Of a stretch of 64,000 nt of DNA, positions 9,622-18,523 are shown one piece after another. Made by a program: the position numbers and the translations under genes. The notes below the pieces were generated by a model. That model was not told the origin of the DNA and searched no databases. It was given only the letters and a program-made list of their open reading frames with translations. The stretch is from Mycobacterium sp. GA-0227b (GTDB lineage Bacteria > Actinomycetota > Actinomycetes > Mycobacteriales > Mycobacteriaceae). The stretch spans positions 434,001 to 498,000 of the forward strand of contig NZ_LQIK01000012.1 in assembly GCF_001499855.1 (NCBI RefSeq), written 5' to 3'. The number at the start of each line of letters is the position of its first letter. The first letter of the stretch is position 1.

Positions 9622-11070
9622 CTACTTCGTCAGCGCGATGTACTTGATCTCGAGGTACTCGTCGATGCCTTCGAAGCCGCCCTCGCGACCGAAGCCGGAC
9701 TCCTTGACGCCGCCGAACGGCGCCGCCGGATCGGAGATCACGCCGCGGTTGACGCCCACCATGCCGGACTCGATGCCCTCCGCGACGCGCAGCGCACGGT
9801 CCAGCGACCTGGTGTAGATGTAGGCCGCCAGCCCGTACTCGGTGTCGTTCGCGGCGGCGATGCCATCCTCCTCGGTGTCGAAGCCGGTGATCGGCGCGAC
9901 GGGGCCGAACACCTCCTCCTTGAGGATTCGCGCGTCGGCGGGCACGTCGGTCAGCACCGTCGCGGGATAGAAGTTGCCGGGGCCGCCGGGGGCCTCGCCG
10001 CCGACGGCGACGGTCGCACCGCGGTCTACCGCGTCTGCCACCAGTTCGGTGACGGTGGCGACCTGCTTGGCGTTGATCAACGGTCCCAGCGTCGCCGACT
10101 CGTCGAGACCCTTGCCGAGCGTGAATTCGCTCATCCGCTTGACCAGCTTCTCGGTGAACTCCTCGCGCACCGGGTTCGCGACGTGGAAGCGGTTGGCCGC
10201 GGTACACGCTTCGCCGCCGTTGCGCATCTTGGCCAGGATGGCGCCGTCGACGGCGGCGTCGATGTCGGCGTCGTCGAACACCACGAACGGCGCATTGCCG
10301 CCGAGTTCCATCGAGGTGCGCAGAAGCTTGTCGGCCGATTGCTTGACCAGCGCCCTGCCGACGCCGGTGGAGCCGGTGAAGGTCAGCTTGCGCAGCCGGC
10401 CGTCGTCGATGAGCGCGGCGGTGACGTCTTTCGGGTTGTTGGTCGGCAGCACCGACAGCACACCCTTGGGCAGACCCGCGTCGTCCATCAGCTTGGCCAG
10501 CAGCAGCATGGTCAGCGGCGTCTCCTGCGCAGGCTTGACGATCATCGTGCAGCCGGCGGCGAGCGCCGGGCCGATCTTGCGGGTGCCCATCGCCAGCGGG
10601 AAATTCCACGGCGTGATCGCGTAACACGGGCCGACCGGCTGCTTGGTGACCAGGACGCGGCCGCTGCCCGCCGGGCTCGGGGTGTAGCGGCCCGCGATGC
10701 GCACGGCCTCCTCGGCGAACCAGCGGAAGAACTCGGCGCCGTAGGTGACCTCGCCCATGCTCTCGCGCAGCACCTTGCCCATCTCGAGGGTCATCAGCGT
10801 GGCGATGTCCTCGGCGCGTTCGGTGATGGTGTCGAAGACCGCGCGCAGGATCTCGCCGCGCTCGCGCGGGGCGGTGGCCGCCCACTCGGCCTGCACGCCG
10901 CAGGCCACGTCGAGCGCGGCGACCGCATCCTCGGCTCCCGCATTGGCGACGGAGGTCAGCACGGAGTCGTCGGACGGGTCGAGCACGTCGAACGTCGAGG
11001 ACGTCTGGCGTTCTTCACCACCGATCCACAGTCCGGTGGGCACTGACGACAGCAGCTTCGCGGTATCCAT
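9622..11070 (-). CDS. NAD(P)-dependent succinate-semialdehyde dehydrogenase family
   Basis: The 482-residue aldehyde dehydrogenase resembles GabD-type enzymes oxidising succinate semialdehyde to succinate, feeding the TCA cycle. Seen: ITPWNFPLAMGTRKIGPAL, the general-base glutamate in MELGGNAPFVVFDDAD, and the catalytic cysteine in NGGEACTAANRF, where GGEAC replaces the commoner GQ.C. EEVFGPVAPI and GGVKESGFGREGG are at the C-terminus. M. tuberculosis has two GabD paralogues; I do not assign which one this is. The start at 11070 (ATG) faces pgi divergently over 48 bp. Confidence 0.85.
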   Translation of the reverse strand: MDTAKLLSSVPTGLWIGGEERQTSSTFDVLDPSDDSVLTSVANAGAEDAVAALDVACGVQAEWAATAPRERGEILRAVFDTITERAEDIATLMTLEMGKVLRESMGEVTYGAEFFRWFAEEAVRIAGRYTPSPAGSGRVLVTKQPVGPCYAITPWNFPLAMGTRKIGPALAAGCTMIVKPAQETPLTMLLLAKLMDDAGLPKGVLSVLPTNNPKDVTAALIDDGRLRKLTFTGSTGVGRALVKQSADKLLRTSMELGGNAPFVVFDDADIDAAVDGAILAKMRNGGEACTAANRFHVANPVREEFTEKLVKRMSEFTLGKGLDESATLGPLINAKQVATVTELVADAVDRGATVAVGGEAPGGPGNFYPATVLTDVPADARILKEEVFGPVAPITGFDTEEDGIAAANDTEYGLAAYIYTRSLDRALRVAEGIESGMVGVNRGVISDPAAPFGGVKESGFGREGGFEGIDEYLEIKYIALTK

Positions 11071-11118
11071 CCTTCTTGATTACACCTTTGGGCATTTGGC
11101 CGCACTAAGGTCGTGCCC

Positions 11119-12810
11119 ATGAGCAGCGATGAGCGCTTGCGCGAAGAGCCGACAACATCGGAGATTCCCGATATCGCCTCGACCCCGGCATGGCAGGCCC
11201 TGCAACGGCATCACGACGAGATCGGCGGCAAACACCTCCGCGAGTTCTTCGCCGAGGATCCGGCTCGCGGCACCGAGTTGGCGACGACGGTCGGCGATCT
11301 CTACGTCGACTACAGCAAGCACCGCGTCACCCGTGAGACGCTCGCACTGCTGGTCGACCTGGCCCGCGCTGCGGGCCTTGAGCAGCGGCGCGACGCGATG
11401 TTCTCCGGCGTGCACATCAACACCTCCGAGGACCGGGCGGTGCTGCACACCGCGCTGCGAATGCCGCGCGGCGCAGAACTGTCGGTCGACGGCCAAGACG
11501 TCGTCGCCGATGTGCACGCGGTGCTCGACAAGATGGGCGACTTCACCGACCGGTTGCGCAGCGGCGAGTGGACCGGGGCGACGGGCCAGCCGATCAAGAC
11601 CGTCGTCAACATCGGCATCGGCGGCTCGGATCTCGGGCCGGCGATGGTCACGCTGGGGCTGCGCCACTACGCCGACGCCGGCATCTCGGCGCGGTTCGTG
11701 TCCAATGTCGACCCGGCCGATCTGGTGGCCAAGCTGGACGGACTCGACCCCGCGACAACGCTTTTCATCGTCGCATCGAAGACATTCTCCACCCTGGAGA
11801 CGCTGACCAACGCGACGGCGGCGCGACGGTGGCTCACCGACGCGCTCGGTGACGCGGCGGTGGCCAAGCACTTCGTCGCGGTGTCGACCAACAAGAAGCT
11901 GGTCGACGATTTTGGCATCAACACCGAGAACATGTTCGGCTTCTGGGACTGGGTGGGCGGGCGCTATTCCGTCGACAGCGCAATCGGTTTGAGCGTGATG
12001 GCGGTCATCGGCCGCGAACGGTTCGCCGAGTTTCTGTCCGGCTTCCACGTCGTCGACGAGCACTTCCGCACCGCGCCGTTGGAGTCGAACGTGCCGGTGC
12101 TGCTCGGCTTGATCGGGCTCTGGTACAACGAGTTCTTCGGCGCGGAAACCCGTGCCGTGCTGCCGTATTCGAACGACCTGGCGCGGTTCGCGGCGTATCT
12201 TCAGCAGCTGACGATGGAGTCCAACGGCAAGTCGGTGCGTGCCGACGGGTCACCGGTCACCACGAGCACCGGCGAGATCTTCTGGGGCGAGCCGGGAACC
12301 AACGGCCAGCACGCGTTCTACCAACTGCTGCACCAGGGCACGCGGCTGGTGCCTGCCGACTTCATCGGTTTCTCCCAACCCACCGACGACCTGCCGACCG
12401 CCGACGGCCGCGGCAGCATGCACGACCTGCTGATGAGCAACTTCTTCGCCCAGACGCAGGTGCTCGCATTCGGCAAGACCGCCGAGGAGATCGCCGCCGA
12501 GGGAACACCACCGAATGTGGTGCCGCACAAGGTGATGCCGGGCAACCGGCCGACCACGTCGATCCTGGCCACCAAGCTGACGCCATCGGTGCTCGGCCAG
12601 CTGATCGCGCTCTATGAACACCAGGTGTTCACCGAAGGCGTCATCTGGGGCATCGACTCGTTCGACCAATGGGGCGTCGAACTCGGTAAGACGCAAGCCA
12701 AAGCGCTGCTGCCGGTCATCACCAATGACGACGCCCCCGCTGAACAATCGGACAGCTCGACCGACGCGCTGGTGCGGCACTACCGCGCCGAGCGTGGCCG
12801 CAGCGCGTAG
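11119..12810 (+). CDS. pgi: Glucose-6-phosphate isomerase
   Basis: This is the cytoplasmic glycolytic/gluconeogenic isomerase interconverting glucose-6-phosphate and fructose-6-phosphate. Both family signatures are present: [14 protein letters not shown] (PGI signature 1) and the C-terminal [14 protein letters not shown] (signature 2). Catalytic Glu/His segments lie in [18 protein letters not shown]. The length is 563 residues from the ATG at 11119. The box TAAGGT at 11106-11111 lies 7 nt upstream, suggesting a leaderless transcript; an in-frame GTG at 11113 is the alternative. It is the Rv0946c orthologue by position. Confidence 0.97.
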   Translation: MSSDERLREEPTTSEIPDIASTPAWQALQRHHDEIGGKHLREFFAEDPARGTELATTVGDLYVDYSKHRVTRETLALLVDLARAAGLEQRRDAMFSGVHINTSEDRAVLHTALRMPRGAELSVDGQDVVADVHAVLDKMGDFTDRLRSGEWTGATGQPIKTVVNIGIGGSDLGPAMVTLGLRHYADAGISARFVSNVDPADLVAKLDGLDPATTLFIVASKTFSTLETLTNATAARRWLTDALGDAAVAKHFVAVSTNKKLVDDFGINTENMFGFWDWVGGRYSVDSAIGLSVMAVIGRERFAEFLSGFHVVDEHFRTAPLESNVPVLLGLIGLWYNEFFGAETRAVLPYSNDLARFAAYLQQLTMESNGKSVRADGSPVTTSTGEIFWGEPGTNGQHAFYQLLHQGTRLVPADFIGFSQPTDDLPTADGRGSMHDLLMSNFFAQTQVLAFGKTAEEIAAEGTPPNVVPHKVMPGNRPTTSILATKLTPSVLGQLIALYEHQVFTEGVIWGIDSFDQWGVELGKTQAKALLPVITNDDAPAEQSDSSTDALVRHYRAERGRSA

Positions 12811-12813
12811 CGA

Positions 12814-13359
12814 TTAGGCGTCGGGGTCCGGACGACTCCAGCCGAGGATCATCGCCGGCGCGCAACCGCCGAACACCAGCACGGCCAGCGACATCAGCGC
12901 ACCCGCGTACGCCACGTCGGTGTCGGTGTCGCGCAAGTAAATTGATGCGACGATCAGGTAGCCGATCGGGATCAACATCAAGTTCTGGGTGATGGTCAGG
13001 CCGATCGAGCGGGCACTGTTGCGCTGCTGCACCTCGTACTCGTCGAGGGCCGCCTCCGGGGCGTCGCCCTGCCTGCCGGAGACGATCTGCAGCATGATCC
13101 ACAGCGGGAAGAAGAACAGACATGCGACCAACCACAACAACGGCGCCCACCATAATCCGAAGGCGCTCAGGACACTCACCGCGAACATGAACGCGAAGGT
13201 GAGGCCGAGACCGACCACGAGAATTCGGCGTCGGGACTGGGTGCGCCAACTCGGAAGCGAGTGGGCATAGGTCCGCTCGTGCTTGAGGAACCGCCTCGTC
13301 CGGTAGTCCTGGTAGCGATCGATGAGCGTTCGGTCAGTCTGCCGGGTCGATGGGGACAT
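12814..13359 (-). CDS. Four-TM membrane protein coupled to an XRE regulator
   Basis: The 181-residue protein has a basic N-terminus (about 1-45), two TM segments close together (about 47-67, 71-93), a hydrophilic loop with YEVQQRNSAR, then two more TM segments (about 120-142, 147-168). I do not recognise a characterised function. Its ATG at 13359 lies inside the 3' end of the upstream helix-turn-helix gene (26-bp overlap) and follows AAGGAGG, so it is translationally coupled to that regulator. Regulator plus small multi-TM protein is a common actinobacterial pairing; the signal is unknown. Confidence 0.75.
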   Translation of the reverse strand: MSPSTRQTDRTLIDRYQDYRTRRFLKHERTYAHSLPSWRTQSRRRILVVGLGLTFAFMFAVSVLSAFGLWWAPLLWLVACLFFFPLWIMLQIVSGRQGDAPEAALDEYEVQQRNSARSIGLTITQNLMLIPIGYLIVASIYLRDTDTDVAYAGALMSLAVLVFGGCAPAMILGWSRPDPDA

Positions 13360-13645
13360 CTGAGTCGCCTCCTTGTGCGCGCGGGTTCCTCCGGTAGAGC
13401 TCGATGGACAGCGGCGTGAACTCCGTGCGGGAGAACACCGCCTCGACGGGCAGGCCGAACACGTCGCAGATCCGAAACGCCAGGTCCAGGCTCGGATAGT
13501 GGTCGCCGCGTTCGAGCGCGCCGACGGTCTGCGGGTTCACATCGATCAGCGCCGCGAGTTCAGCCCGCGTCATCCGCCGCTCGGCGCGCAGGACGCCGAT
13601 GCGGTTGTGGATGGGGAGCGAATCGCCCCGTCTCACCGGACTCAC
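13334..13645 (-). CDS. XRE-family helix-turn-helix transcriptional regulator
   Basis: This small DNA-binding protein has a Cro/C1-type HTH in HNRIGVLRAERRMTRAELAALIDVNPQTVGALERGDHYPSLDLAFRICDVFGLPVEAVFS (written here as family core; recognition helix around NPQTVGALERG). I place the start at the GTG at 13645 because homologues start just before the HTH; the frame stays open to an ATG at 13681, which is possible. It overlaps the downstream membrane gene by 26 bp, consistent with one regulatory unit, probably autoregulated. Confidence 0.82.
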   Translation of the reverse strand: MSPVRRGDSLPIHNRIGVLRAERRMTRAELAALIDVNPQTVGALERGDHYPSLDLAFRICDVFGLPVEAVFSRTEFTPLSIELYRRNPRAQGGDSDVPIDPAD

Positions 13646-13807
13646 ACAACACAGTGTTAGGAAAACCCAATGATCTGTCAAGCAGACCTATCGGTCGGTG
13701 GTTCGCAGGTGCCATCGGCGCGGCGCGACTCACCGAGCGGTCCTTCTACCGGCCATCACCGGAGCGCGGTGCGATTGCCGGGACAACGTCGCGGGCACAC
13801 CGAACGT

Positions 13808-14209
13808 ATGCGAGGAACCAATGCGCGTGCCATCGCGGCGGTCGGCATCGTGCTCGCCGCGGTGGCCGCAGCCTGTTTGATAATGCCGGCGGCCAGGGAG
13901 TTGGGAACACTTTCGGGGATGTGGGTGGCAGCGGCCATCCTGGGCGTACCAGTCCTGTTGATCCTGGCTATCTCTGGATTTCCGGCCTATGGAGTGCGTC
14001 GTTCCCTGGCAGTGGCGATCGGCGTCACAGTGGTGACGTGCGCGGTGTCATGGGTCGTGGCGGTGTTCGCGTTTGCGACCGCATTGAGCGGCACGTCGTC
14101 TGGGATACTGCTGGCGATTGTGCTTTTCGGTGCTCCTGCTGCTTCTGTCTTGGTGTTCGGGTTTCTGGCGCGCCGCCTGGTCACCGACCGCACCGAGGCC
14201 ATTGGCTGA
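13808..14209 (+). CDS. Small hydrophobic four-TM protein
   Basis: From the ATG at 13808 (MRGTNARAIAAVG) the frame encodes 133 residues with four predicted TM segments (about 9-29, 37-57, 65-90, 97-118) and a short basic tail RRLVTDRTEA. No family recognised. The frame is open further upstream to 13670, but that extension is arginine/serine-rich and reads as non-coding. It is divergent from the XRE gene. Confidence 0.55.
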   Translation: MRGTNARAIAAVGIVLAAVAAACLIMPAARELGTLSGMWVAAAILGVPVLLILAISGFPAYGVRRSLAVAIGVTVVTCAVSWVVAVFAFATALSGTSSGILLAIVLFGAPAASVLVFGFLARRLVTDRTEAIG

Positions 14210-14310
14210 AATCCCCTGTGCTACAAGTTCGTCAGCGAGTTGGTCAGCGCAGCGCGGCGCACGCTCACCGAGAAGCGTGCGCCGCGACGCTGGGCGAACT
14301 CAGCTGCTTG

Positions 14311-14688
14311 TTACGGAGCCGGGATGTTCACGCAGCCGACATTCGGCAGGCACCCGCTCGCACCGCCGGGTCCGGCCGTGCCGCCGGGTCCGTTCGGAGC
14401 CAGCGAACCGCTCGCGCCACCGGGACCGGCCGAACCTCCCGGGCCGCCGGGGATCACGCCGCCGGCGCCGCCTCCGTCGGCGGTGCCCTGCGGGCCGTTC
14501 GGAACATTCACTTGCGCACCACCACCGGGACCGGCCTCGACATTGCCGATACCGGCACACGGGGTGCCGTCGGCGTTGAGACACGGCGGGGGCGCCGGTT
14601 GCGCACCGGCGGTCGGCGCGACGGCGATCGCGACTGCCGCAGCGCCCGAGAACAACAGGGGCGTCATCTTCGTCAGTTTTTCGATCAT
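14311..14688 (-). CDS. Secreted glycine/proline-rich small protein
   Basis: The 125-residue protein has a Sec signal peptide (MIEKLTKMTPLLFSGAAAVA, cut likely after AGA at 28). The mature part is CLNADGTPC, a glycine-rich stretch in which GPGG(S/T)AGPGGASG occurs twice (about residues 82-93 and 100-112), and a C-terminal GCLPNVGCVNIPAP. The two Cys pairs at either end could form disulfides bracketing the flexible repeat. I recognise the style of mycobacterial small secreted proteins but no function. Confidence 0.72.
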   Translation of the reverse strand: MIEKLTKMTPLLFSGAAAVAIAVAPTAGAQPAPPPCLNADGTPCAGIGNVEAGPGGGAQVNVPNGPQGTADGGGAGGVIPGGPGGSAGPGGASGSLAPNGPGGTAGPGGASGCLPNVGCVNIPAP

Positions 14689-14734
14689 GGGACTTGGCTA
14701 CCACGACGCGGGATTGCTTAAACCTGCGAACGAC

Positions 14735-15724
14735 CTACAACCTGGCCACCTGCCTCAGCCCGGCGACGGTGTCCGCCAGCGTCTCCTGCGGGTCCCGGTA
14801 GCTGATGGCGAGTTCGATCTCGCTGGGTGAATCGTCAGACGACGGCATCTGGGTGTAGTACTGCATCGCCGCCCCAGTCACCGGCGCGTCCAACGGTAGA
14901 TAGGGCCCGGCCACGTCGACCACCCTTCCGAGGTTGCGCAGCAACGTATCCGGCACCGGGTACACCCGAAGCGACCGGTTCGCTGCGCGGCCGATCATCG
15001 ACGCCAGGTCGGCGATCGCAACGCGCTTGCCGCCTGCCATGTATCGACGTGGCCCCTTGCCGGGTTCGAGTAGCGCGGCGTGCAGCGCAGCCAGATCGCG
15101 GACGTCGACCACGATCCAGGCGGCACCGCGCCCGGGGACCCCTCGCATCTGAACCGCCGCCTGGACGCCTTCGGCCGCTTCGCCGAACTGGTTTCCCGCC
15201 GGCGGCCCGAGCACCATTCCCGGATACGTGATGGTCACCGGCGCACCCGCATCCTGTAGCTCTCGTGCGTACTTCTCCACCTCCGCCTTGGACTTCCCGT
15301 AGCCGTCGGATCCCCCGACCACGGGAAGATCGGCGTGAAGTACGTCGAGGCCGGGACGGAACAGTGCGGTGAAGCTGGATACGTGGACGACCGGATCGAG
15401 ACCGCGCTCAACCGCCGCGCCAAGGACGTTGCGGGCTCCGGCGAGATTGGTCCGCAGCATCTTGTCGGCCTGCCGTGGATCCATGGAAACCATTGCTGCG
15501 GAGTGGATTACAGCGTCACAGCCGTCCATCGCCGCGGCCGTCGCGTCGGCGTCGGCAATGTCGCCGATGGCGTAGTCGTCGGTGTCGACGCCGATCTGCG
15601 CGGCGCTCGTCTCCAACCGCGCCGGATCACGGACCAGGAAGCGAACCTGATGCCCCGCGTCGGTCACTGCCTTGGCCGTCCACGCTCCAACGAACCCGGT
15701 GCCACCGGTCAGCAACACTTTCAT
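14735..15724 (-). CDS. NAD(P)-dependent epimerase/dehydratase-type SDR (extended)
   Basis: The 329-residue extended SDR begins MKVLLTGGTGFVGAWTAKAV (GxxGxxG NAD(P) loop). It has HSAAMVSMD, the active-site YGKSK (Tyr-x3-Lys) around residue 145, and TYPGMVLGPPAGNQFGEA. It resembles mycobacterial NAD-dependent epimerase/3-beta-hydroxysteroid-dehydrogenase-like proteins; the substrate is not deducible. The ATG at 15724 is 47 bp downstream of the next SDR gene's stop, so the two may share a transcript. Confidence 0.85.
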   Translation of the reverse strand: MKVLLTGGTGFVGAWTAKAVTDAGHQVRFLVRDPARLETSAAQIGVDTDDYAIGDIADADATAAAMDGCDAVIHSAAMVSMDPRQADKMLRTNLAGARNVLGAAVERGLDPVVHVSSFTALFRPGLDVLHADLPVVGGSDGYGKSKAEVEKYARELQDAGAPVTITYPGMVLGPPAGNQFGEAAEGVQAAVQMRGVPGRGAAWIVVDVRDLAALHAALLEPGKGPRRYMAGGKRVAIADLASMIGRAANRSLRVYPVPDTLLRNLGRVVDVAGPYLPLDAPVTGAAMQYYTQMPSSDDSPSEIELAISYRDPQETLADTVAGLRQVARL

Positions 15725-15771
15725 CGGAGCCGGGCTACCCGTTGGCGCCGGCCTTTACACGGCTCGCCGCT

Positions 15772-16521
15772 TCAGGCGAACGGCTTCATGAGGCGAGGCG
15801 GCAGCACCCGCATCAGCCCGACCAGCGGCGCCCATGGCCACCACGGCACCGCCGCGCGCCCGGTCTCGCGCTCGATGACGGCCACCATCGCGCGCACCCC
15901 GGTTTCGTTGTCCACCATCAACGTCGTCGATTCGGCCTTCGCCGACATCTCCGATTCGATGTAACCGGGCTCGAGGACCGTGACCTTGATGGCCCCACGC
16001 GCGTACTCCGCGCGCAACGACTCACCGAGCGACGACACACCGGCCTTGCTCGCGGCGTAGGCCGCCTTCACCCCCGGAACGCCCTTGTTGCCGAGCACCG
16101 AGGAAACGAGCACCAGATGGCCTCCGCCCGTTTGCTTGAACATCTCGAGCGCTGTCTCGATCTGCACCAGTGCGGCAACGAGATTGGTTTCAATGGTGGC
16201 CTTGTTCGCCCACAGCTTGCCCGATCCCAGCGGCGCGCCCTTTCCGATGCCCGCATTGACGATGACGCGGTCGATGCCGCCGAGTTCGGCGGCCAGCTCA
16301 CCGAACACCTTCGGCACCTGGTCGTGGTCGTTGACGTCGAGCGCGGAGACGGCGACTTCGATTCCGGGATGACGCTCGAGCAGTTCGGCCTTGAGCTCGT
16401 CGAGCCGGTCGATGCGGCGCGCACACAGCGCGAGATCGCGGCCCTTCGCGGCGAACGCGCGGGCCATTCCGGCGCCCAGGCCGGAGCTCGCGCCGGTGAT
16501 CAAGATCTTCTGCCGAGTCAC
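15772..16521 (-). CDS. Short-chain dehydrogenase/reductase (Rv0945-like)
   Basis: The 249-residue classical SDR has an ITGASSGLGAGMARAFA cofactor loop, NAGIGKG, LVSSVLGNKG with the active-site serine, and AYAASKAG containing the YxxxK pair. The C-terminus is tryptophan-rich and hydrophobic (AAVPWWPWAPLVGLM), suggesting membrane association of a lipid-linked substrate; this is inference. Its position between pgi and the Fpg-like gene matches Rv0945. Confidence 0.87.
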   Translation of the reverse strand: MTRQKILITGASSGLGAGMARAFAAKGRDLALCARRIDRLDELKAELLERHPGIEVAVSALDVNDHDQVPKVFGELAAELGGIDRVIVNAGIGKGAPLGSGKLWANKATIETNLVAALVQIETALEMFKQTGGGHLVLVSSVLGNKGVPGVKAAYAASKAGVSSLGESLRAEYARGAIKVTVLEPGYIESEMSAKAESTTLMVDNETGVRAMVAVIERETGRAAVPWWPWAPLVGLMRVLPPRLMKPFA

Positions 16522-16564
16522 CCCGACAGACTAAGCGAGGGTGATCGAGGTCGATGATGGATGC

Positions 16565-17131
16565 ATGGTTGCCCTGCGGATGACGACATCGGCCCTGGTG
16601 ATGCTGCTTGTCGCGATCTCACAGCCGGTCGCGCATGCCCAGCCGGTCAGCCCGCTGTACCGGCTGGTGGACACCGCGGCGCAGCGGCTGGCCACCGCCG
16701 ACCCGGTCGCGGCGGCCAAATGGATCAACGGTGGGCCGATCACCGACCGGCAGCGCGCCGACGCGGTCCTCGACGCCGTCGCCGCCGACGCCGCCGCACA
16801 CGCCGTCGACCCGGGCTACGTGCGGACGGTCTTCACCGACCAGATCGACGCCACCGAGGGCATCCAGTACACCCGCTTCGGCCAGTGGAAGTTCGACCCC
16901 CCAGCCGCACCCACTGTGGCGCCCGAGCTGTCCGTGCTGCGATCGGAGATCGACGGGCTCAACAAGATCATGGTCGATGAGATTGCACTGCAATGGAATA
17001 CGCTACACAGCCCCGATTGCGTGCGAACGCGCAAGGATGCGTCGGACGCCGTGGCCAATGCCCGCCAGCTCGACGCCCTCTACCGGCAGGCGCTCTCGGC
17101 GGCCACCCGCTCGTACTGCCGGATCACTTGA
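16565..17131 (+). CDS. Secreted chorismate mutase, AroQ-gamma type (Rv1885c-like)
   Basis: The 188-residue protein has a Sec signal peptide (MVALRMTTSALVMLLVAISQ, cleavage after AHA near 26) and then an exported AroQ domain. Signature parts: YRLVDTAAQRLATADPVAAAKWI, DAVAADAAAHAVDPGYVRTVFTDQIDATEGIQ, and a Cys pair (C-x-n-C in SPDCVRTRKDA and SYCRIT) forming the disulfide of the periplasmic class. It converts chorismate to prephenate outside the cytoplasm; its physiological role in mycobacteria is unresolved. The 3' end overlaps the convergent glycosylase gene by 8 bp. Confidence 0.9.
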   Translation: MVALRMTTSALVMLLVAISQPVAHAQPVSPLYRLVDTAAQRLATADPVAAAKWINGGPITDRQRADAVLDAVAADAAAHAVDPGYVRTVFTDQIDATEGIQYTRFGQWKFDPPAAPTVAPELSVLRSEIDGLNKIMVDEIALQWNTLHSPDCVRTRKDASDAVANARQLDALYRQALSAATRSYCRIT

Positions 17132-17987
17132 GCAGTCGCGACATCCGACGATCGGCCAGCACCTTGCCGCCCGTCTGACAGGTCGGGCAGTACTGGAAAG
17201 ACTTGTCCGCGAACGACACTTCGCGCACGGTGTCCCCGCACACCGGACAGGGCAGACCGGTGCGGGCATGTACCCGCAAGCCGGAGCGCTTCTCCCCCTT
17301 GAGCGTTGCCGCCTGCTGACCGACCGAACGCGTCACCGCGTCGGTGAGGACACCGATCATCGCGTCGTGAAGCGCCGCCAGCTGCGCATCGGTCAGCTTG
17401 CCCGCCGTCGCGAACGGAGAGATCCGCGCGACATGCAGAATCTCGTCGCTGTAGGCGTTGCCGACACCTGCGATCACCTTCTGGTCGGTGATCACCGTCT
17501 TGATTCGGCCGCTGTTGCCCGCTAGTACTCCGGCGAGATCTTCGGGGCCCAGCGACAATGCGTCGGGGCCCAACCCCGCGATGCCCGGTACCTTGGCCGG
17601 ATCGTCGACGAGCCACACCGCGAGCCGCTTCTGGGTCCCGGCCTCGGTGAGGTCGAATCCCGCTGCCTCGCCGGGTGTTCCGAGGTGAACCCGGAGCGCG
17701 ATCGGCCCCTTGCCGGGCTTCAACGGCGCCGCCGCCAGCTTGTCCGACCACCGCAACCAGCCCGCGCGCGACAGGTGGGCGATCAGGTACAGGTCGCCGG
17801 CCTGCAGGCCCAAGTACTTGCCCCAGCGGTTGGCGTCGGTGACGGTCCGCCCGTGCAGCGCGGTGACCGGTGGGTCGAACGTCTTGAGCACCGAGAACGC
17901 CGACACGTCGACGCGGCCGATCGGGTGTCCGACGGCGTGGCGACGCAGGTGATCGGCGAGCGCTTCGACTTCGGGCAGTTCTGGCAT
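17124..17987 (-). CDS. Fpg/Nei-family DNA glycosylase (Rv0944-like)
   Basis: This base-excision-repair enzyme family removes oxidised bases and cuts AP sites. From the ATG at 17987 the 287-residue protein starts MPELPEVEALADHL, with the catalytic Pro1/Glu2 and PELPEVE signature. It has the H2TH region (VIAGVGNAYSDEILHVARISPF) and a C-terminal zinc finger CPVC...CPTC. The finger ends TGGKVLADRRMSRLLK, the canonical TxGK..R pattern. Upstream in-frame codons to 18011 are non-conserved, so the ATG immediately before PELPEVE is preferred. Confidence 0.93.
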   Translation of the reverse strand: MPELPEVEALADHLRRHAVGHPIGRVDVSAFSVLKTFDPPVTALHGRTVTDANRWGKYLGLQAGDLYLIAHLSRAGWLRWSDKLAAAPLKPGKGPIALRVHLGTPGEAAGFDLTEAGTQKRLAVWLVDDPAKVPGIAGLGPDALSLGPEDLAGVLAGNSGRIKTVITDQKVIAGVGNAYSDEILHVARISPFATAGKLTDAQLAALHDAMIGVLTDAVTRSVGQQAATLKGEKRSGLRVHARTGLPCPVCGDTVREVSFADKSFQYCPTCQTGGKVLADRRMSRLLK

Positions 17988-18054
17988 GGCTCCAGTGTGC
18001 CTTCCTCGCACACCGTGCGGTCAGGGTTGACGCCTAGCCGCGGCTGCTCACTGT

Positions 18055-18438
18055 TTAACCGCGGCCGGTGACCACCGACAGCAGCCAACTCACGATCGAC
18101 AGCACGATTGCCGCCCAGATCGCCGTCCACCAGAAGTCGTCGATGAACAGGCCCCAGTGCGTGGTGTGCTCGGTGATCCAGGACGTTATCCACAGCATCA
18201 GCGCGTTGATGACGATGTGGAACAGGCCGAGCGTGAGGATGTAGAGCGGGATCGAGATGATCTGCACGATCGGCTTGATCACCGCATTGACCACGCCGAA
18301 GATGACCGCGACCACGAAGATGATGCCGACGTCGGCCAGCGCGGAATCGCCGCCGACGAAGCGGATGCCGGGCACGATCAGCGTCACCACCCACAGCGCA
18401 ACCCCCGTCAGCGCGGCGCGGACAACAAACGACACCAT
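18055..18438 (-). CDS. Phage-holin superfamily IV-type membrane protein (YvlD-like)
   Basis: From the ATG at 18438 the frame encodes 127 residues almost entirely of hydrophobic segments (four TM): VSFVVRAALTGVALWVVTLIV, ADVGIIFVVAVIFGVVNAVIKPI, ILTLGLFHIVINALMLWITSWI and a C-terminal WTAIWAAIVLSIVSWLLSVV. The NAVIKPIVQIISIPLYILTLGLF signature (in two parts) is typical of the DUF/PF04020 family. Despite the holin name, chromosomal copies are ordinary conserved membrane proteins of unknown role. The frame is open to 18513, but that N-terminus is not hydrophobic and not conserved. Confidence 0.85.
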   Translation of the reverse strand: MVSFVVRAALTGVALWVVTLIVPGIRFVGGDSALADVGIIFVVAVIFGVVNAVIKPIVQIISIPLYILTLGLFHIVINALMLWITSWITEHTTHWGLFIDDFWWTAIWAAIVLSIVSWLLSVVTGRG

Positions 18439-18523
18439 GCCGGCGATCTTGCCACGGTCGCGTTGCGAAGAAATGGCTCTAAGGGGTTGATCGCATGCAG
18501 CAGGTGAAGGCAATTAACCCCCG

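Noticed and set aside
8223..9647. Arg/His/Gln-rich 474-codon frame opposite the acyltransferase
   Set aside because: Low-complexity, no start context, and it lies wholly antisense to a clearly coding membrane protein.
18055..18438. A phage lysis holin
   Set aside because: The family name is historical; the gene lies among core chromosomal genes with no endolysin.
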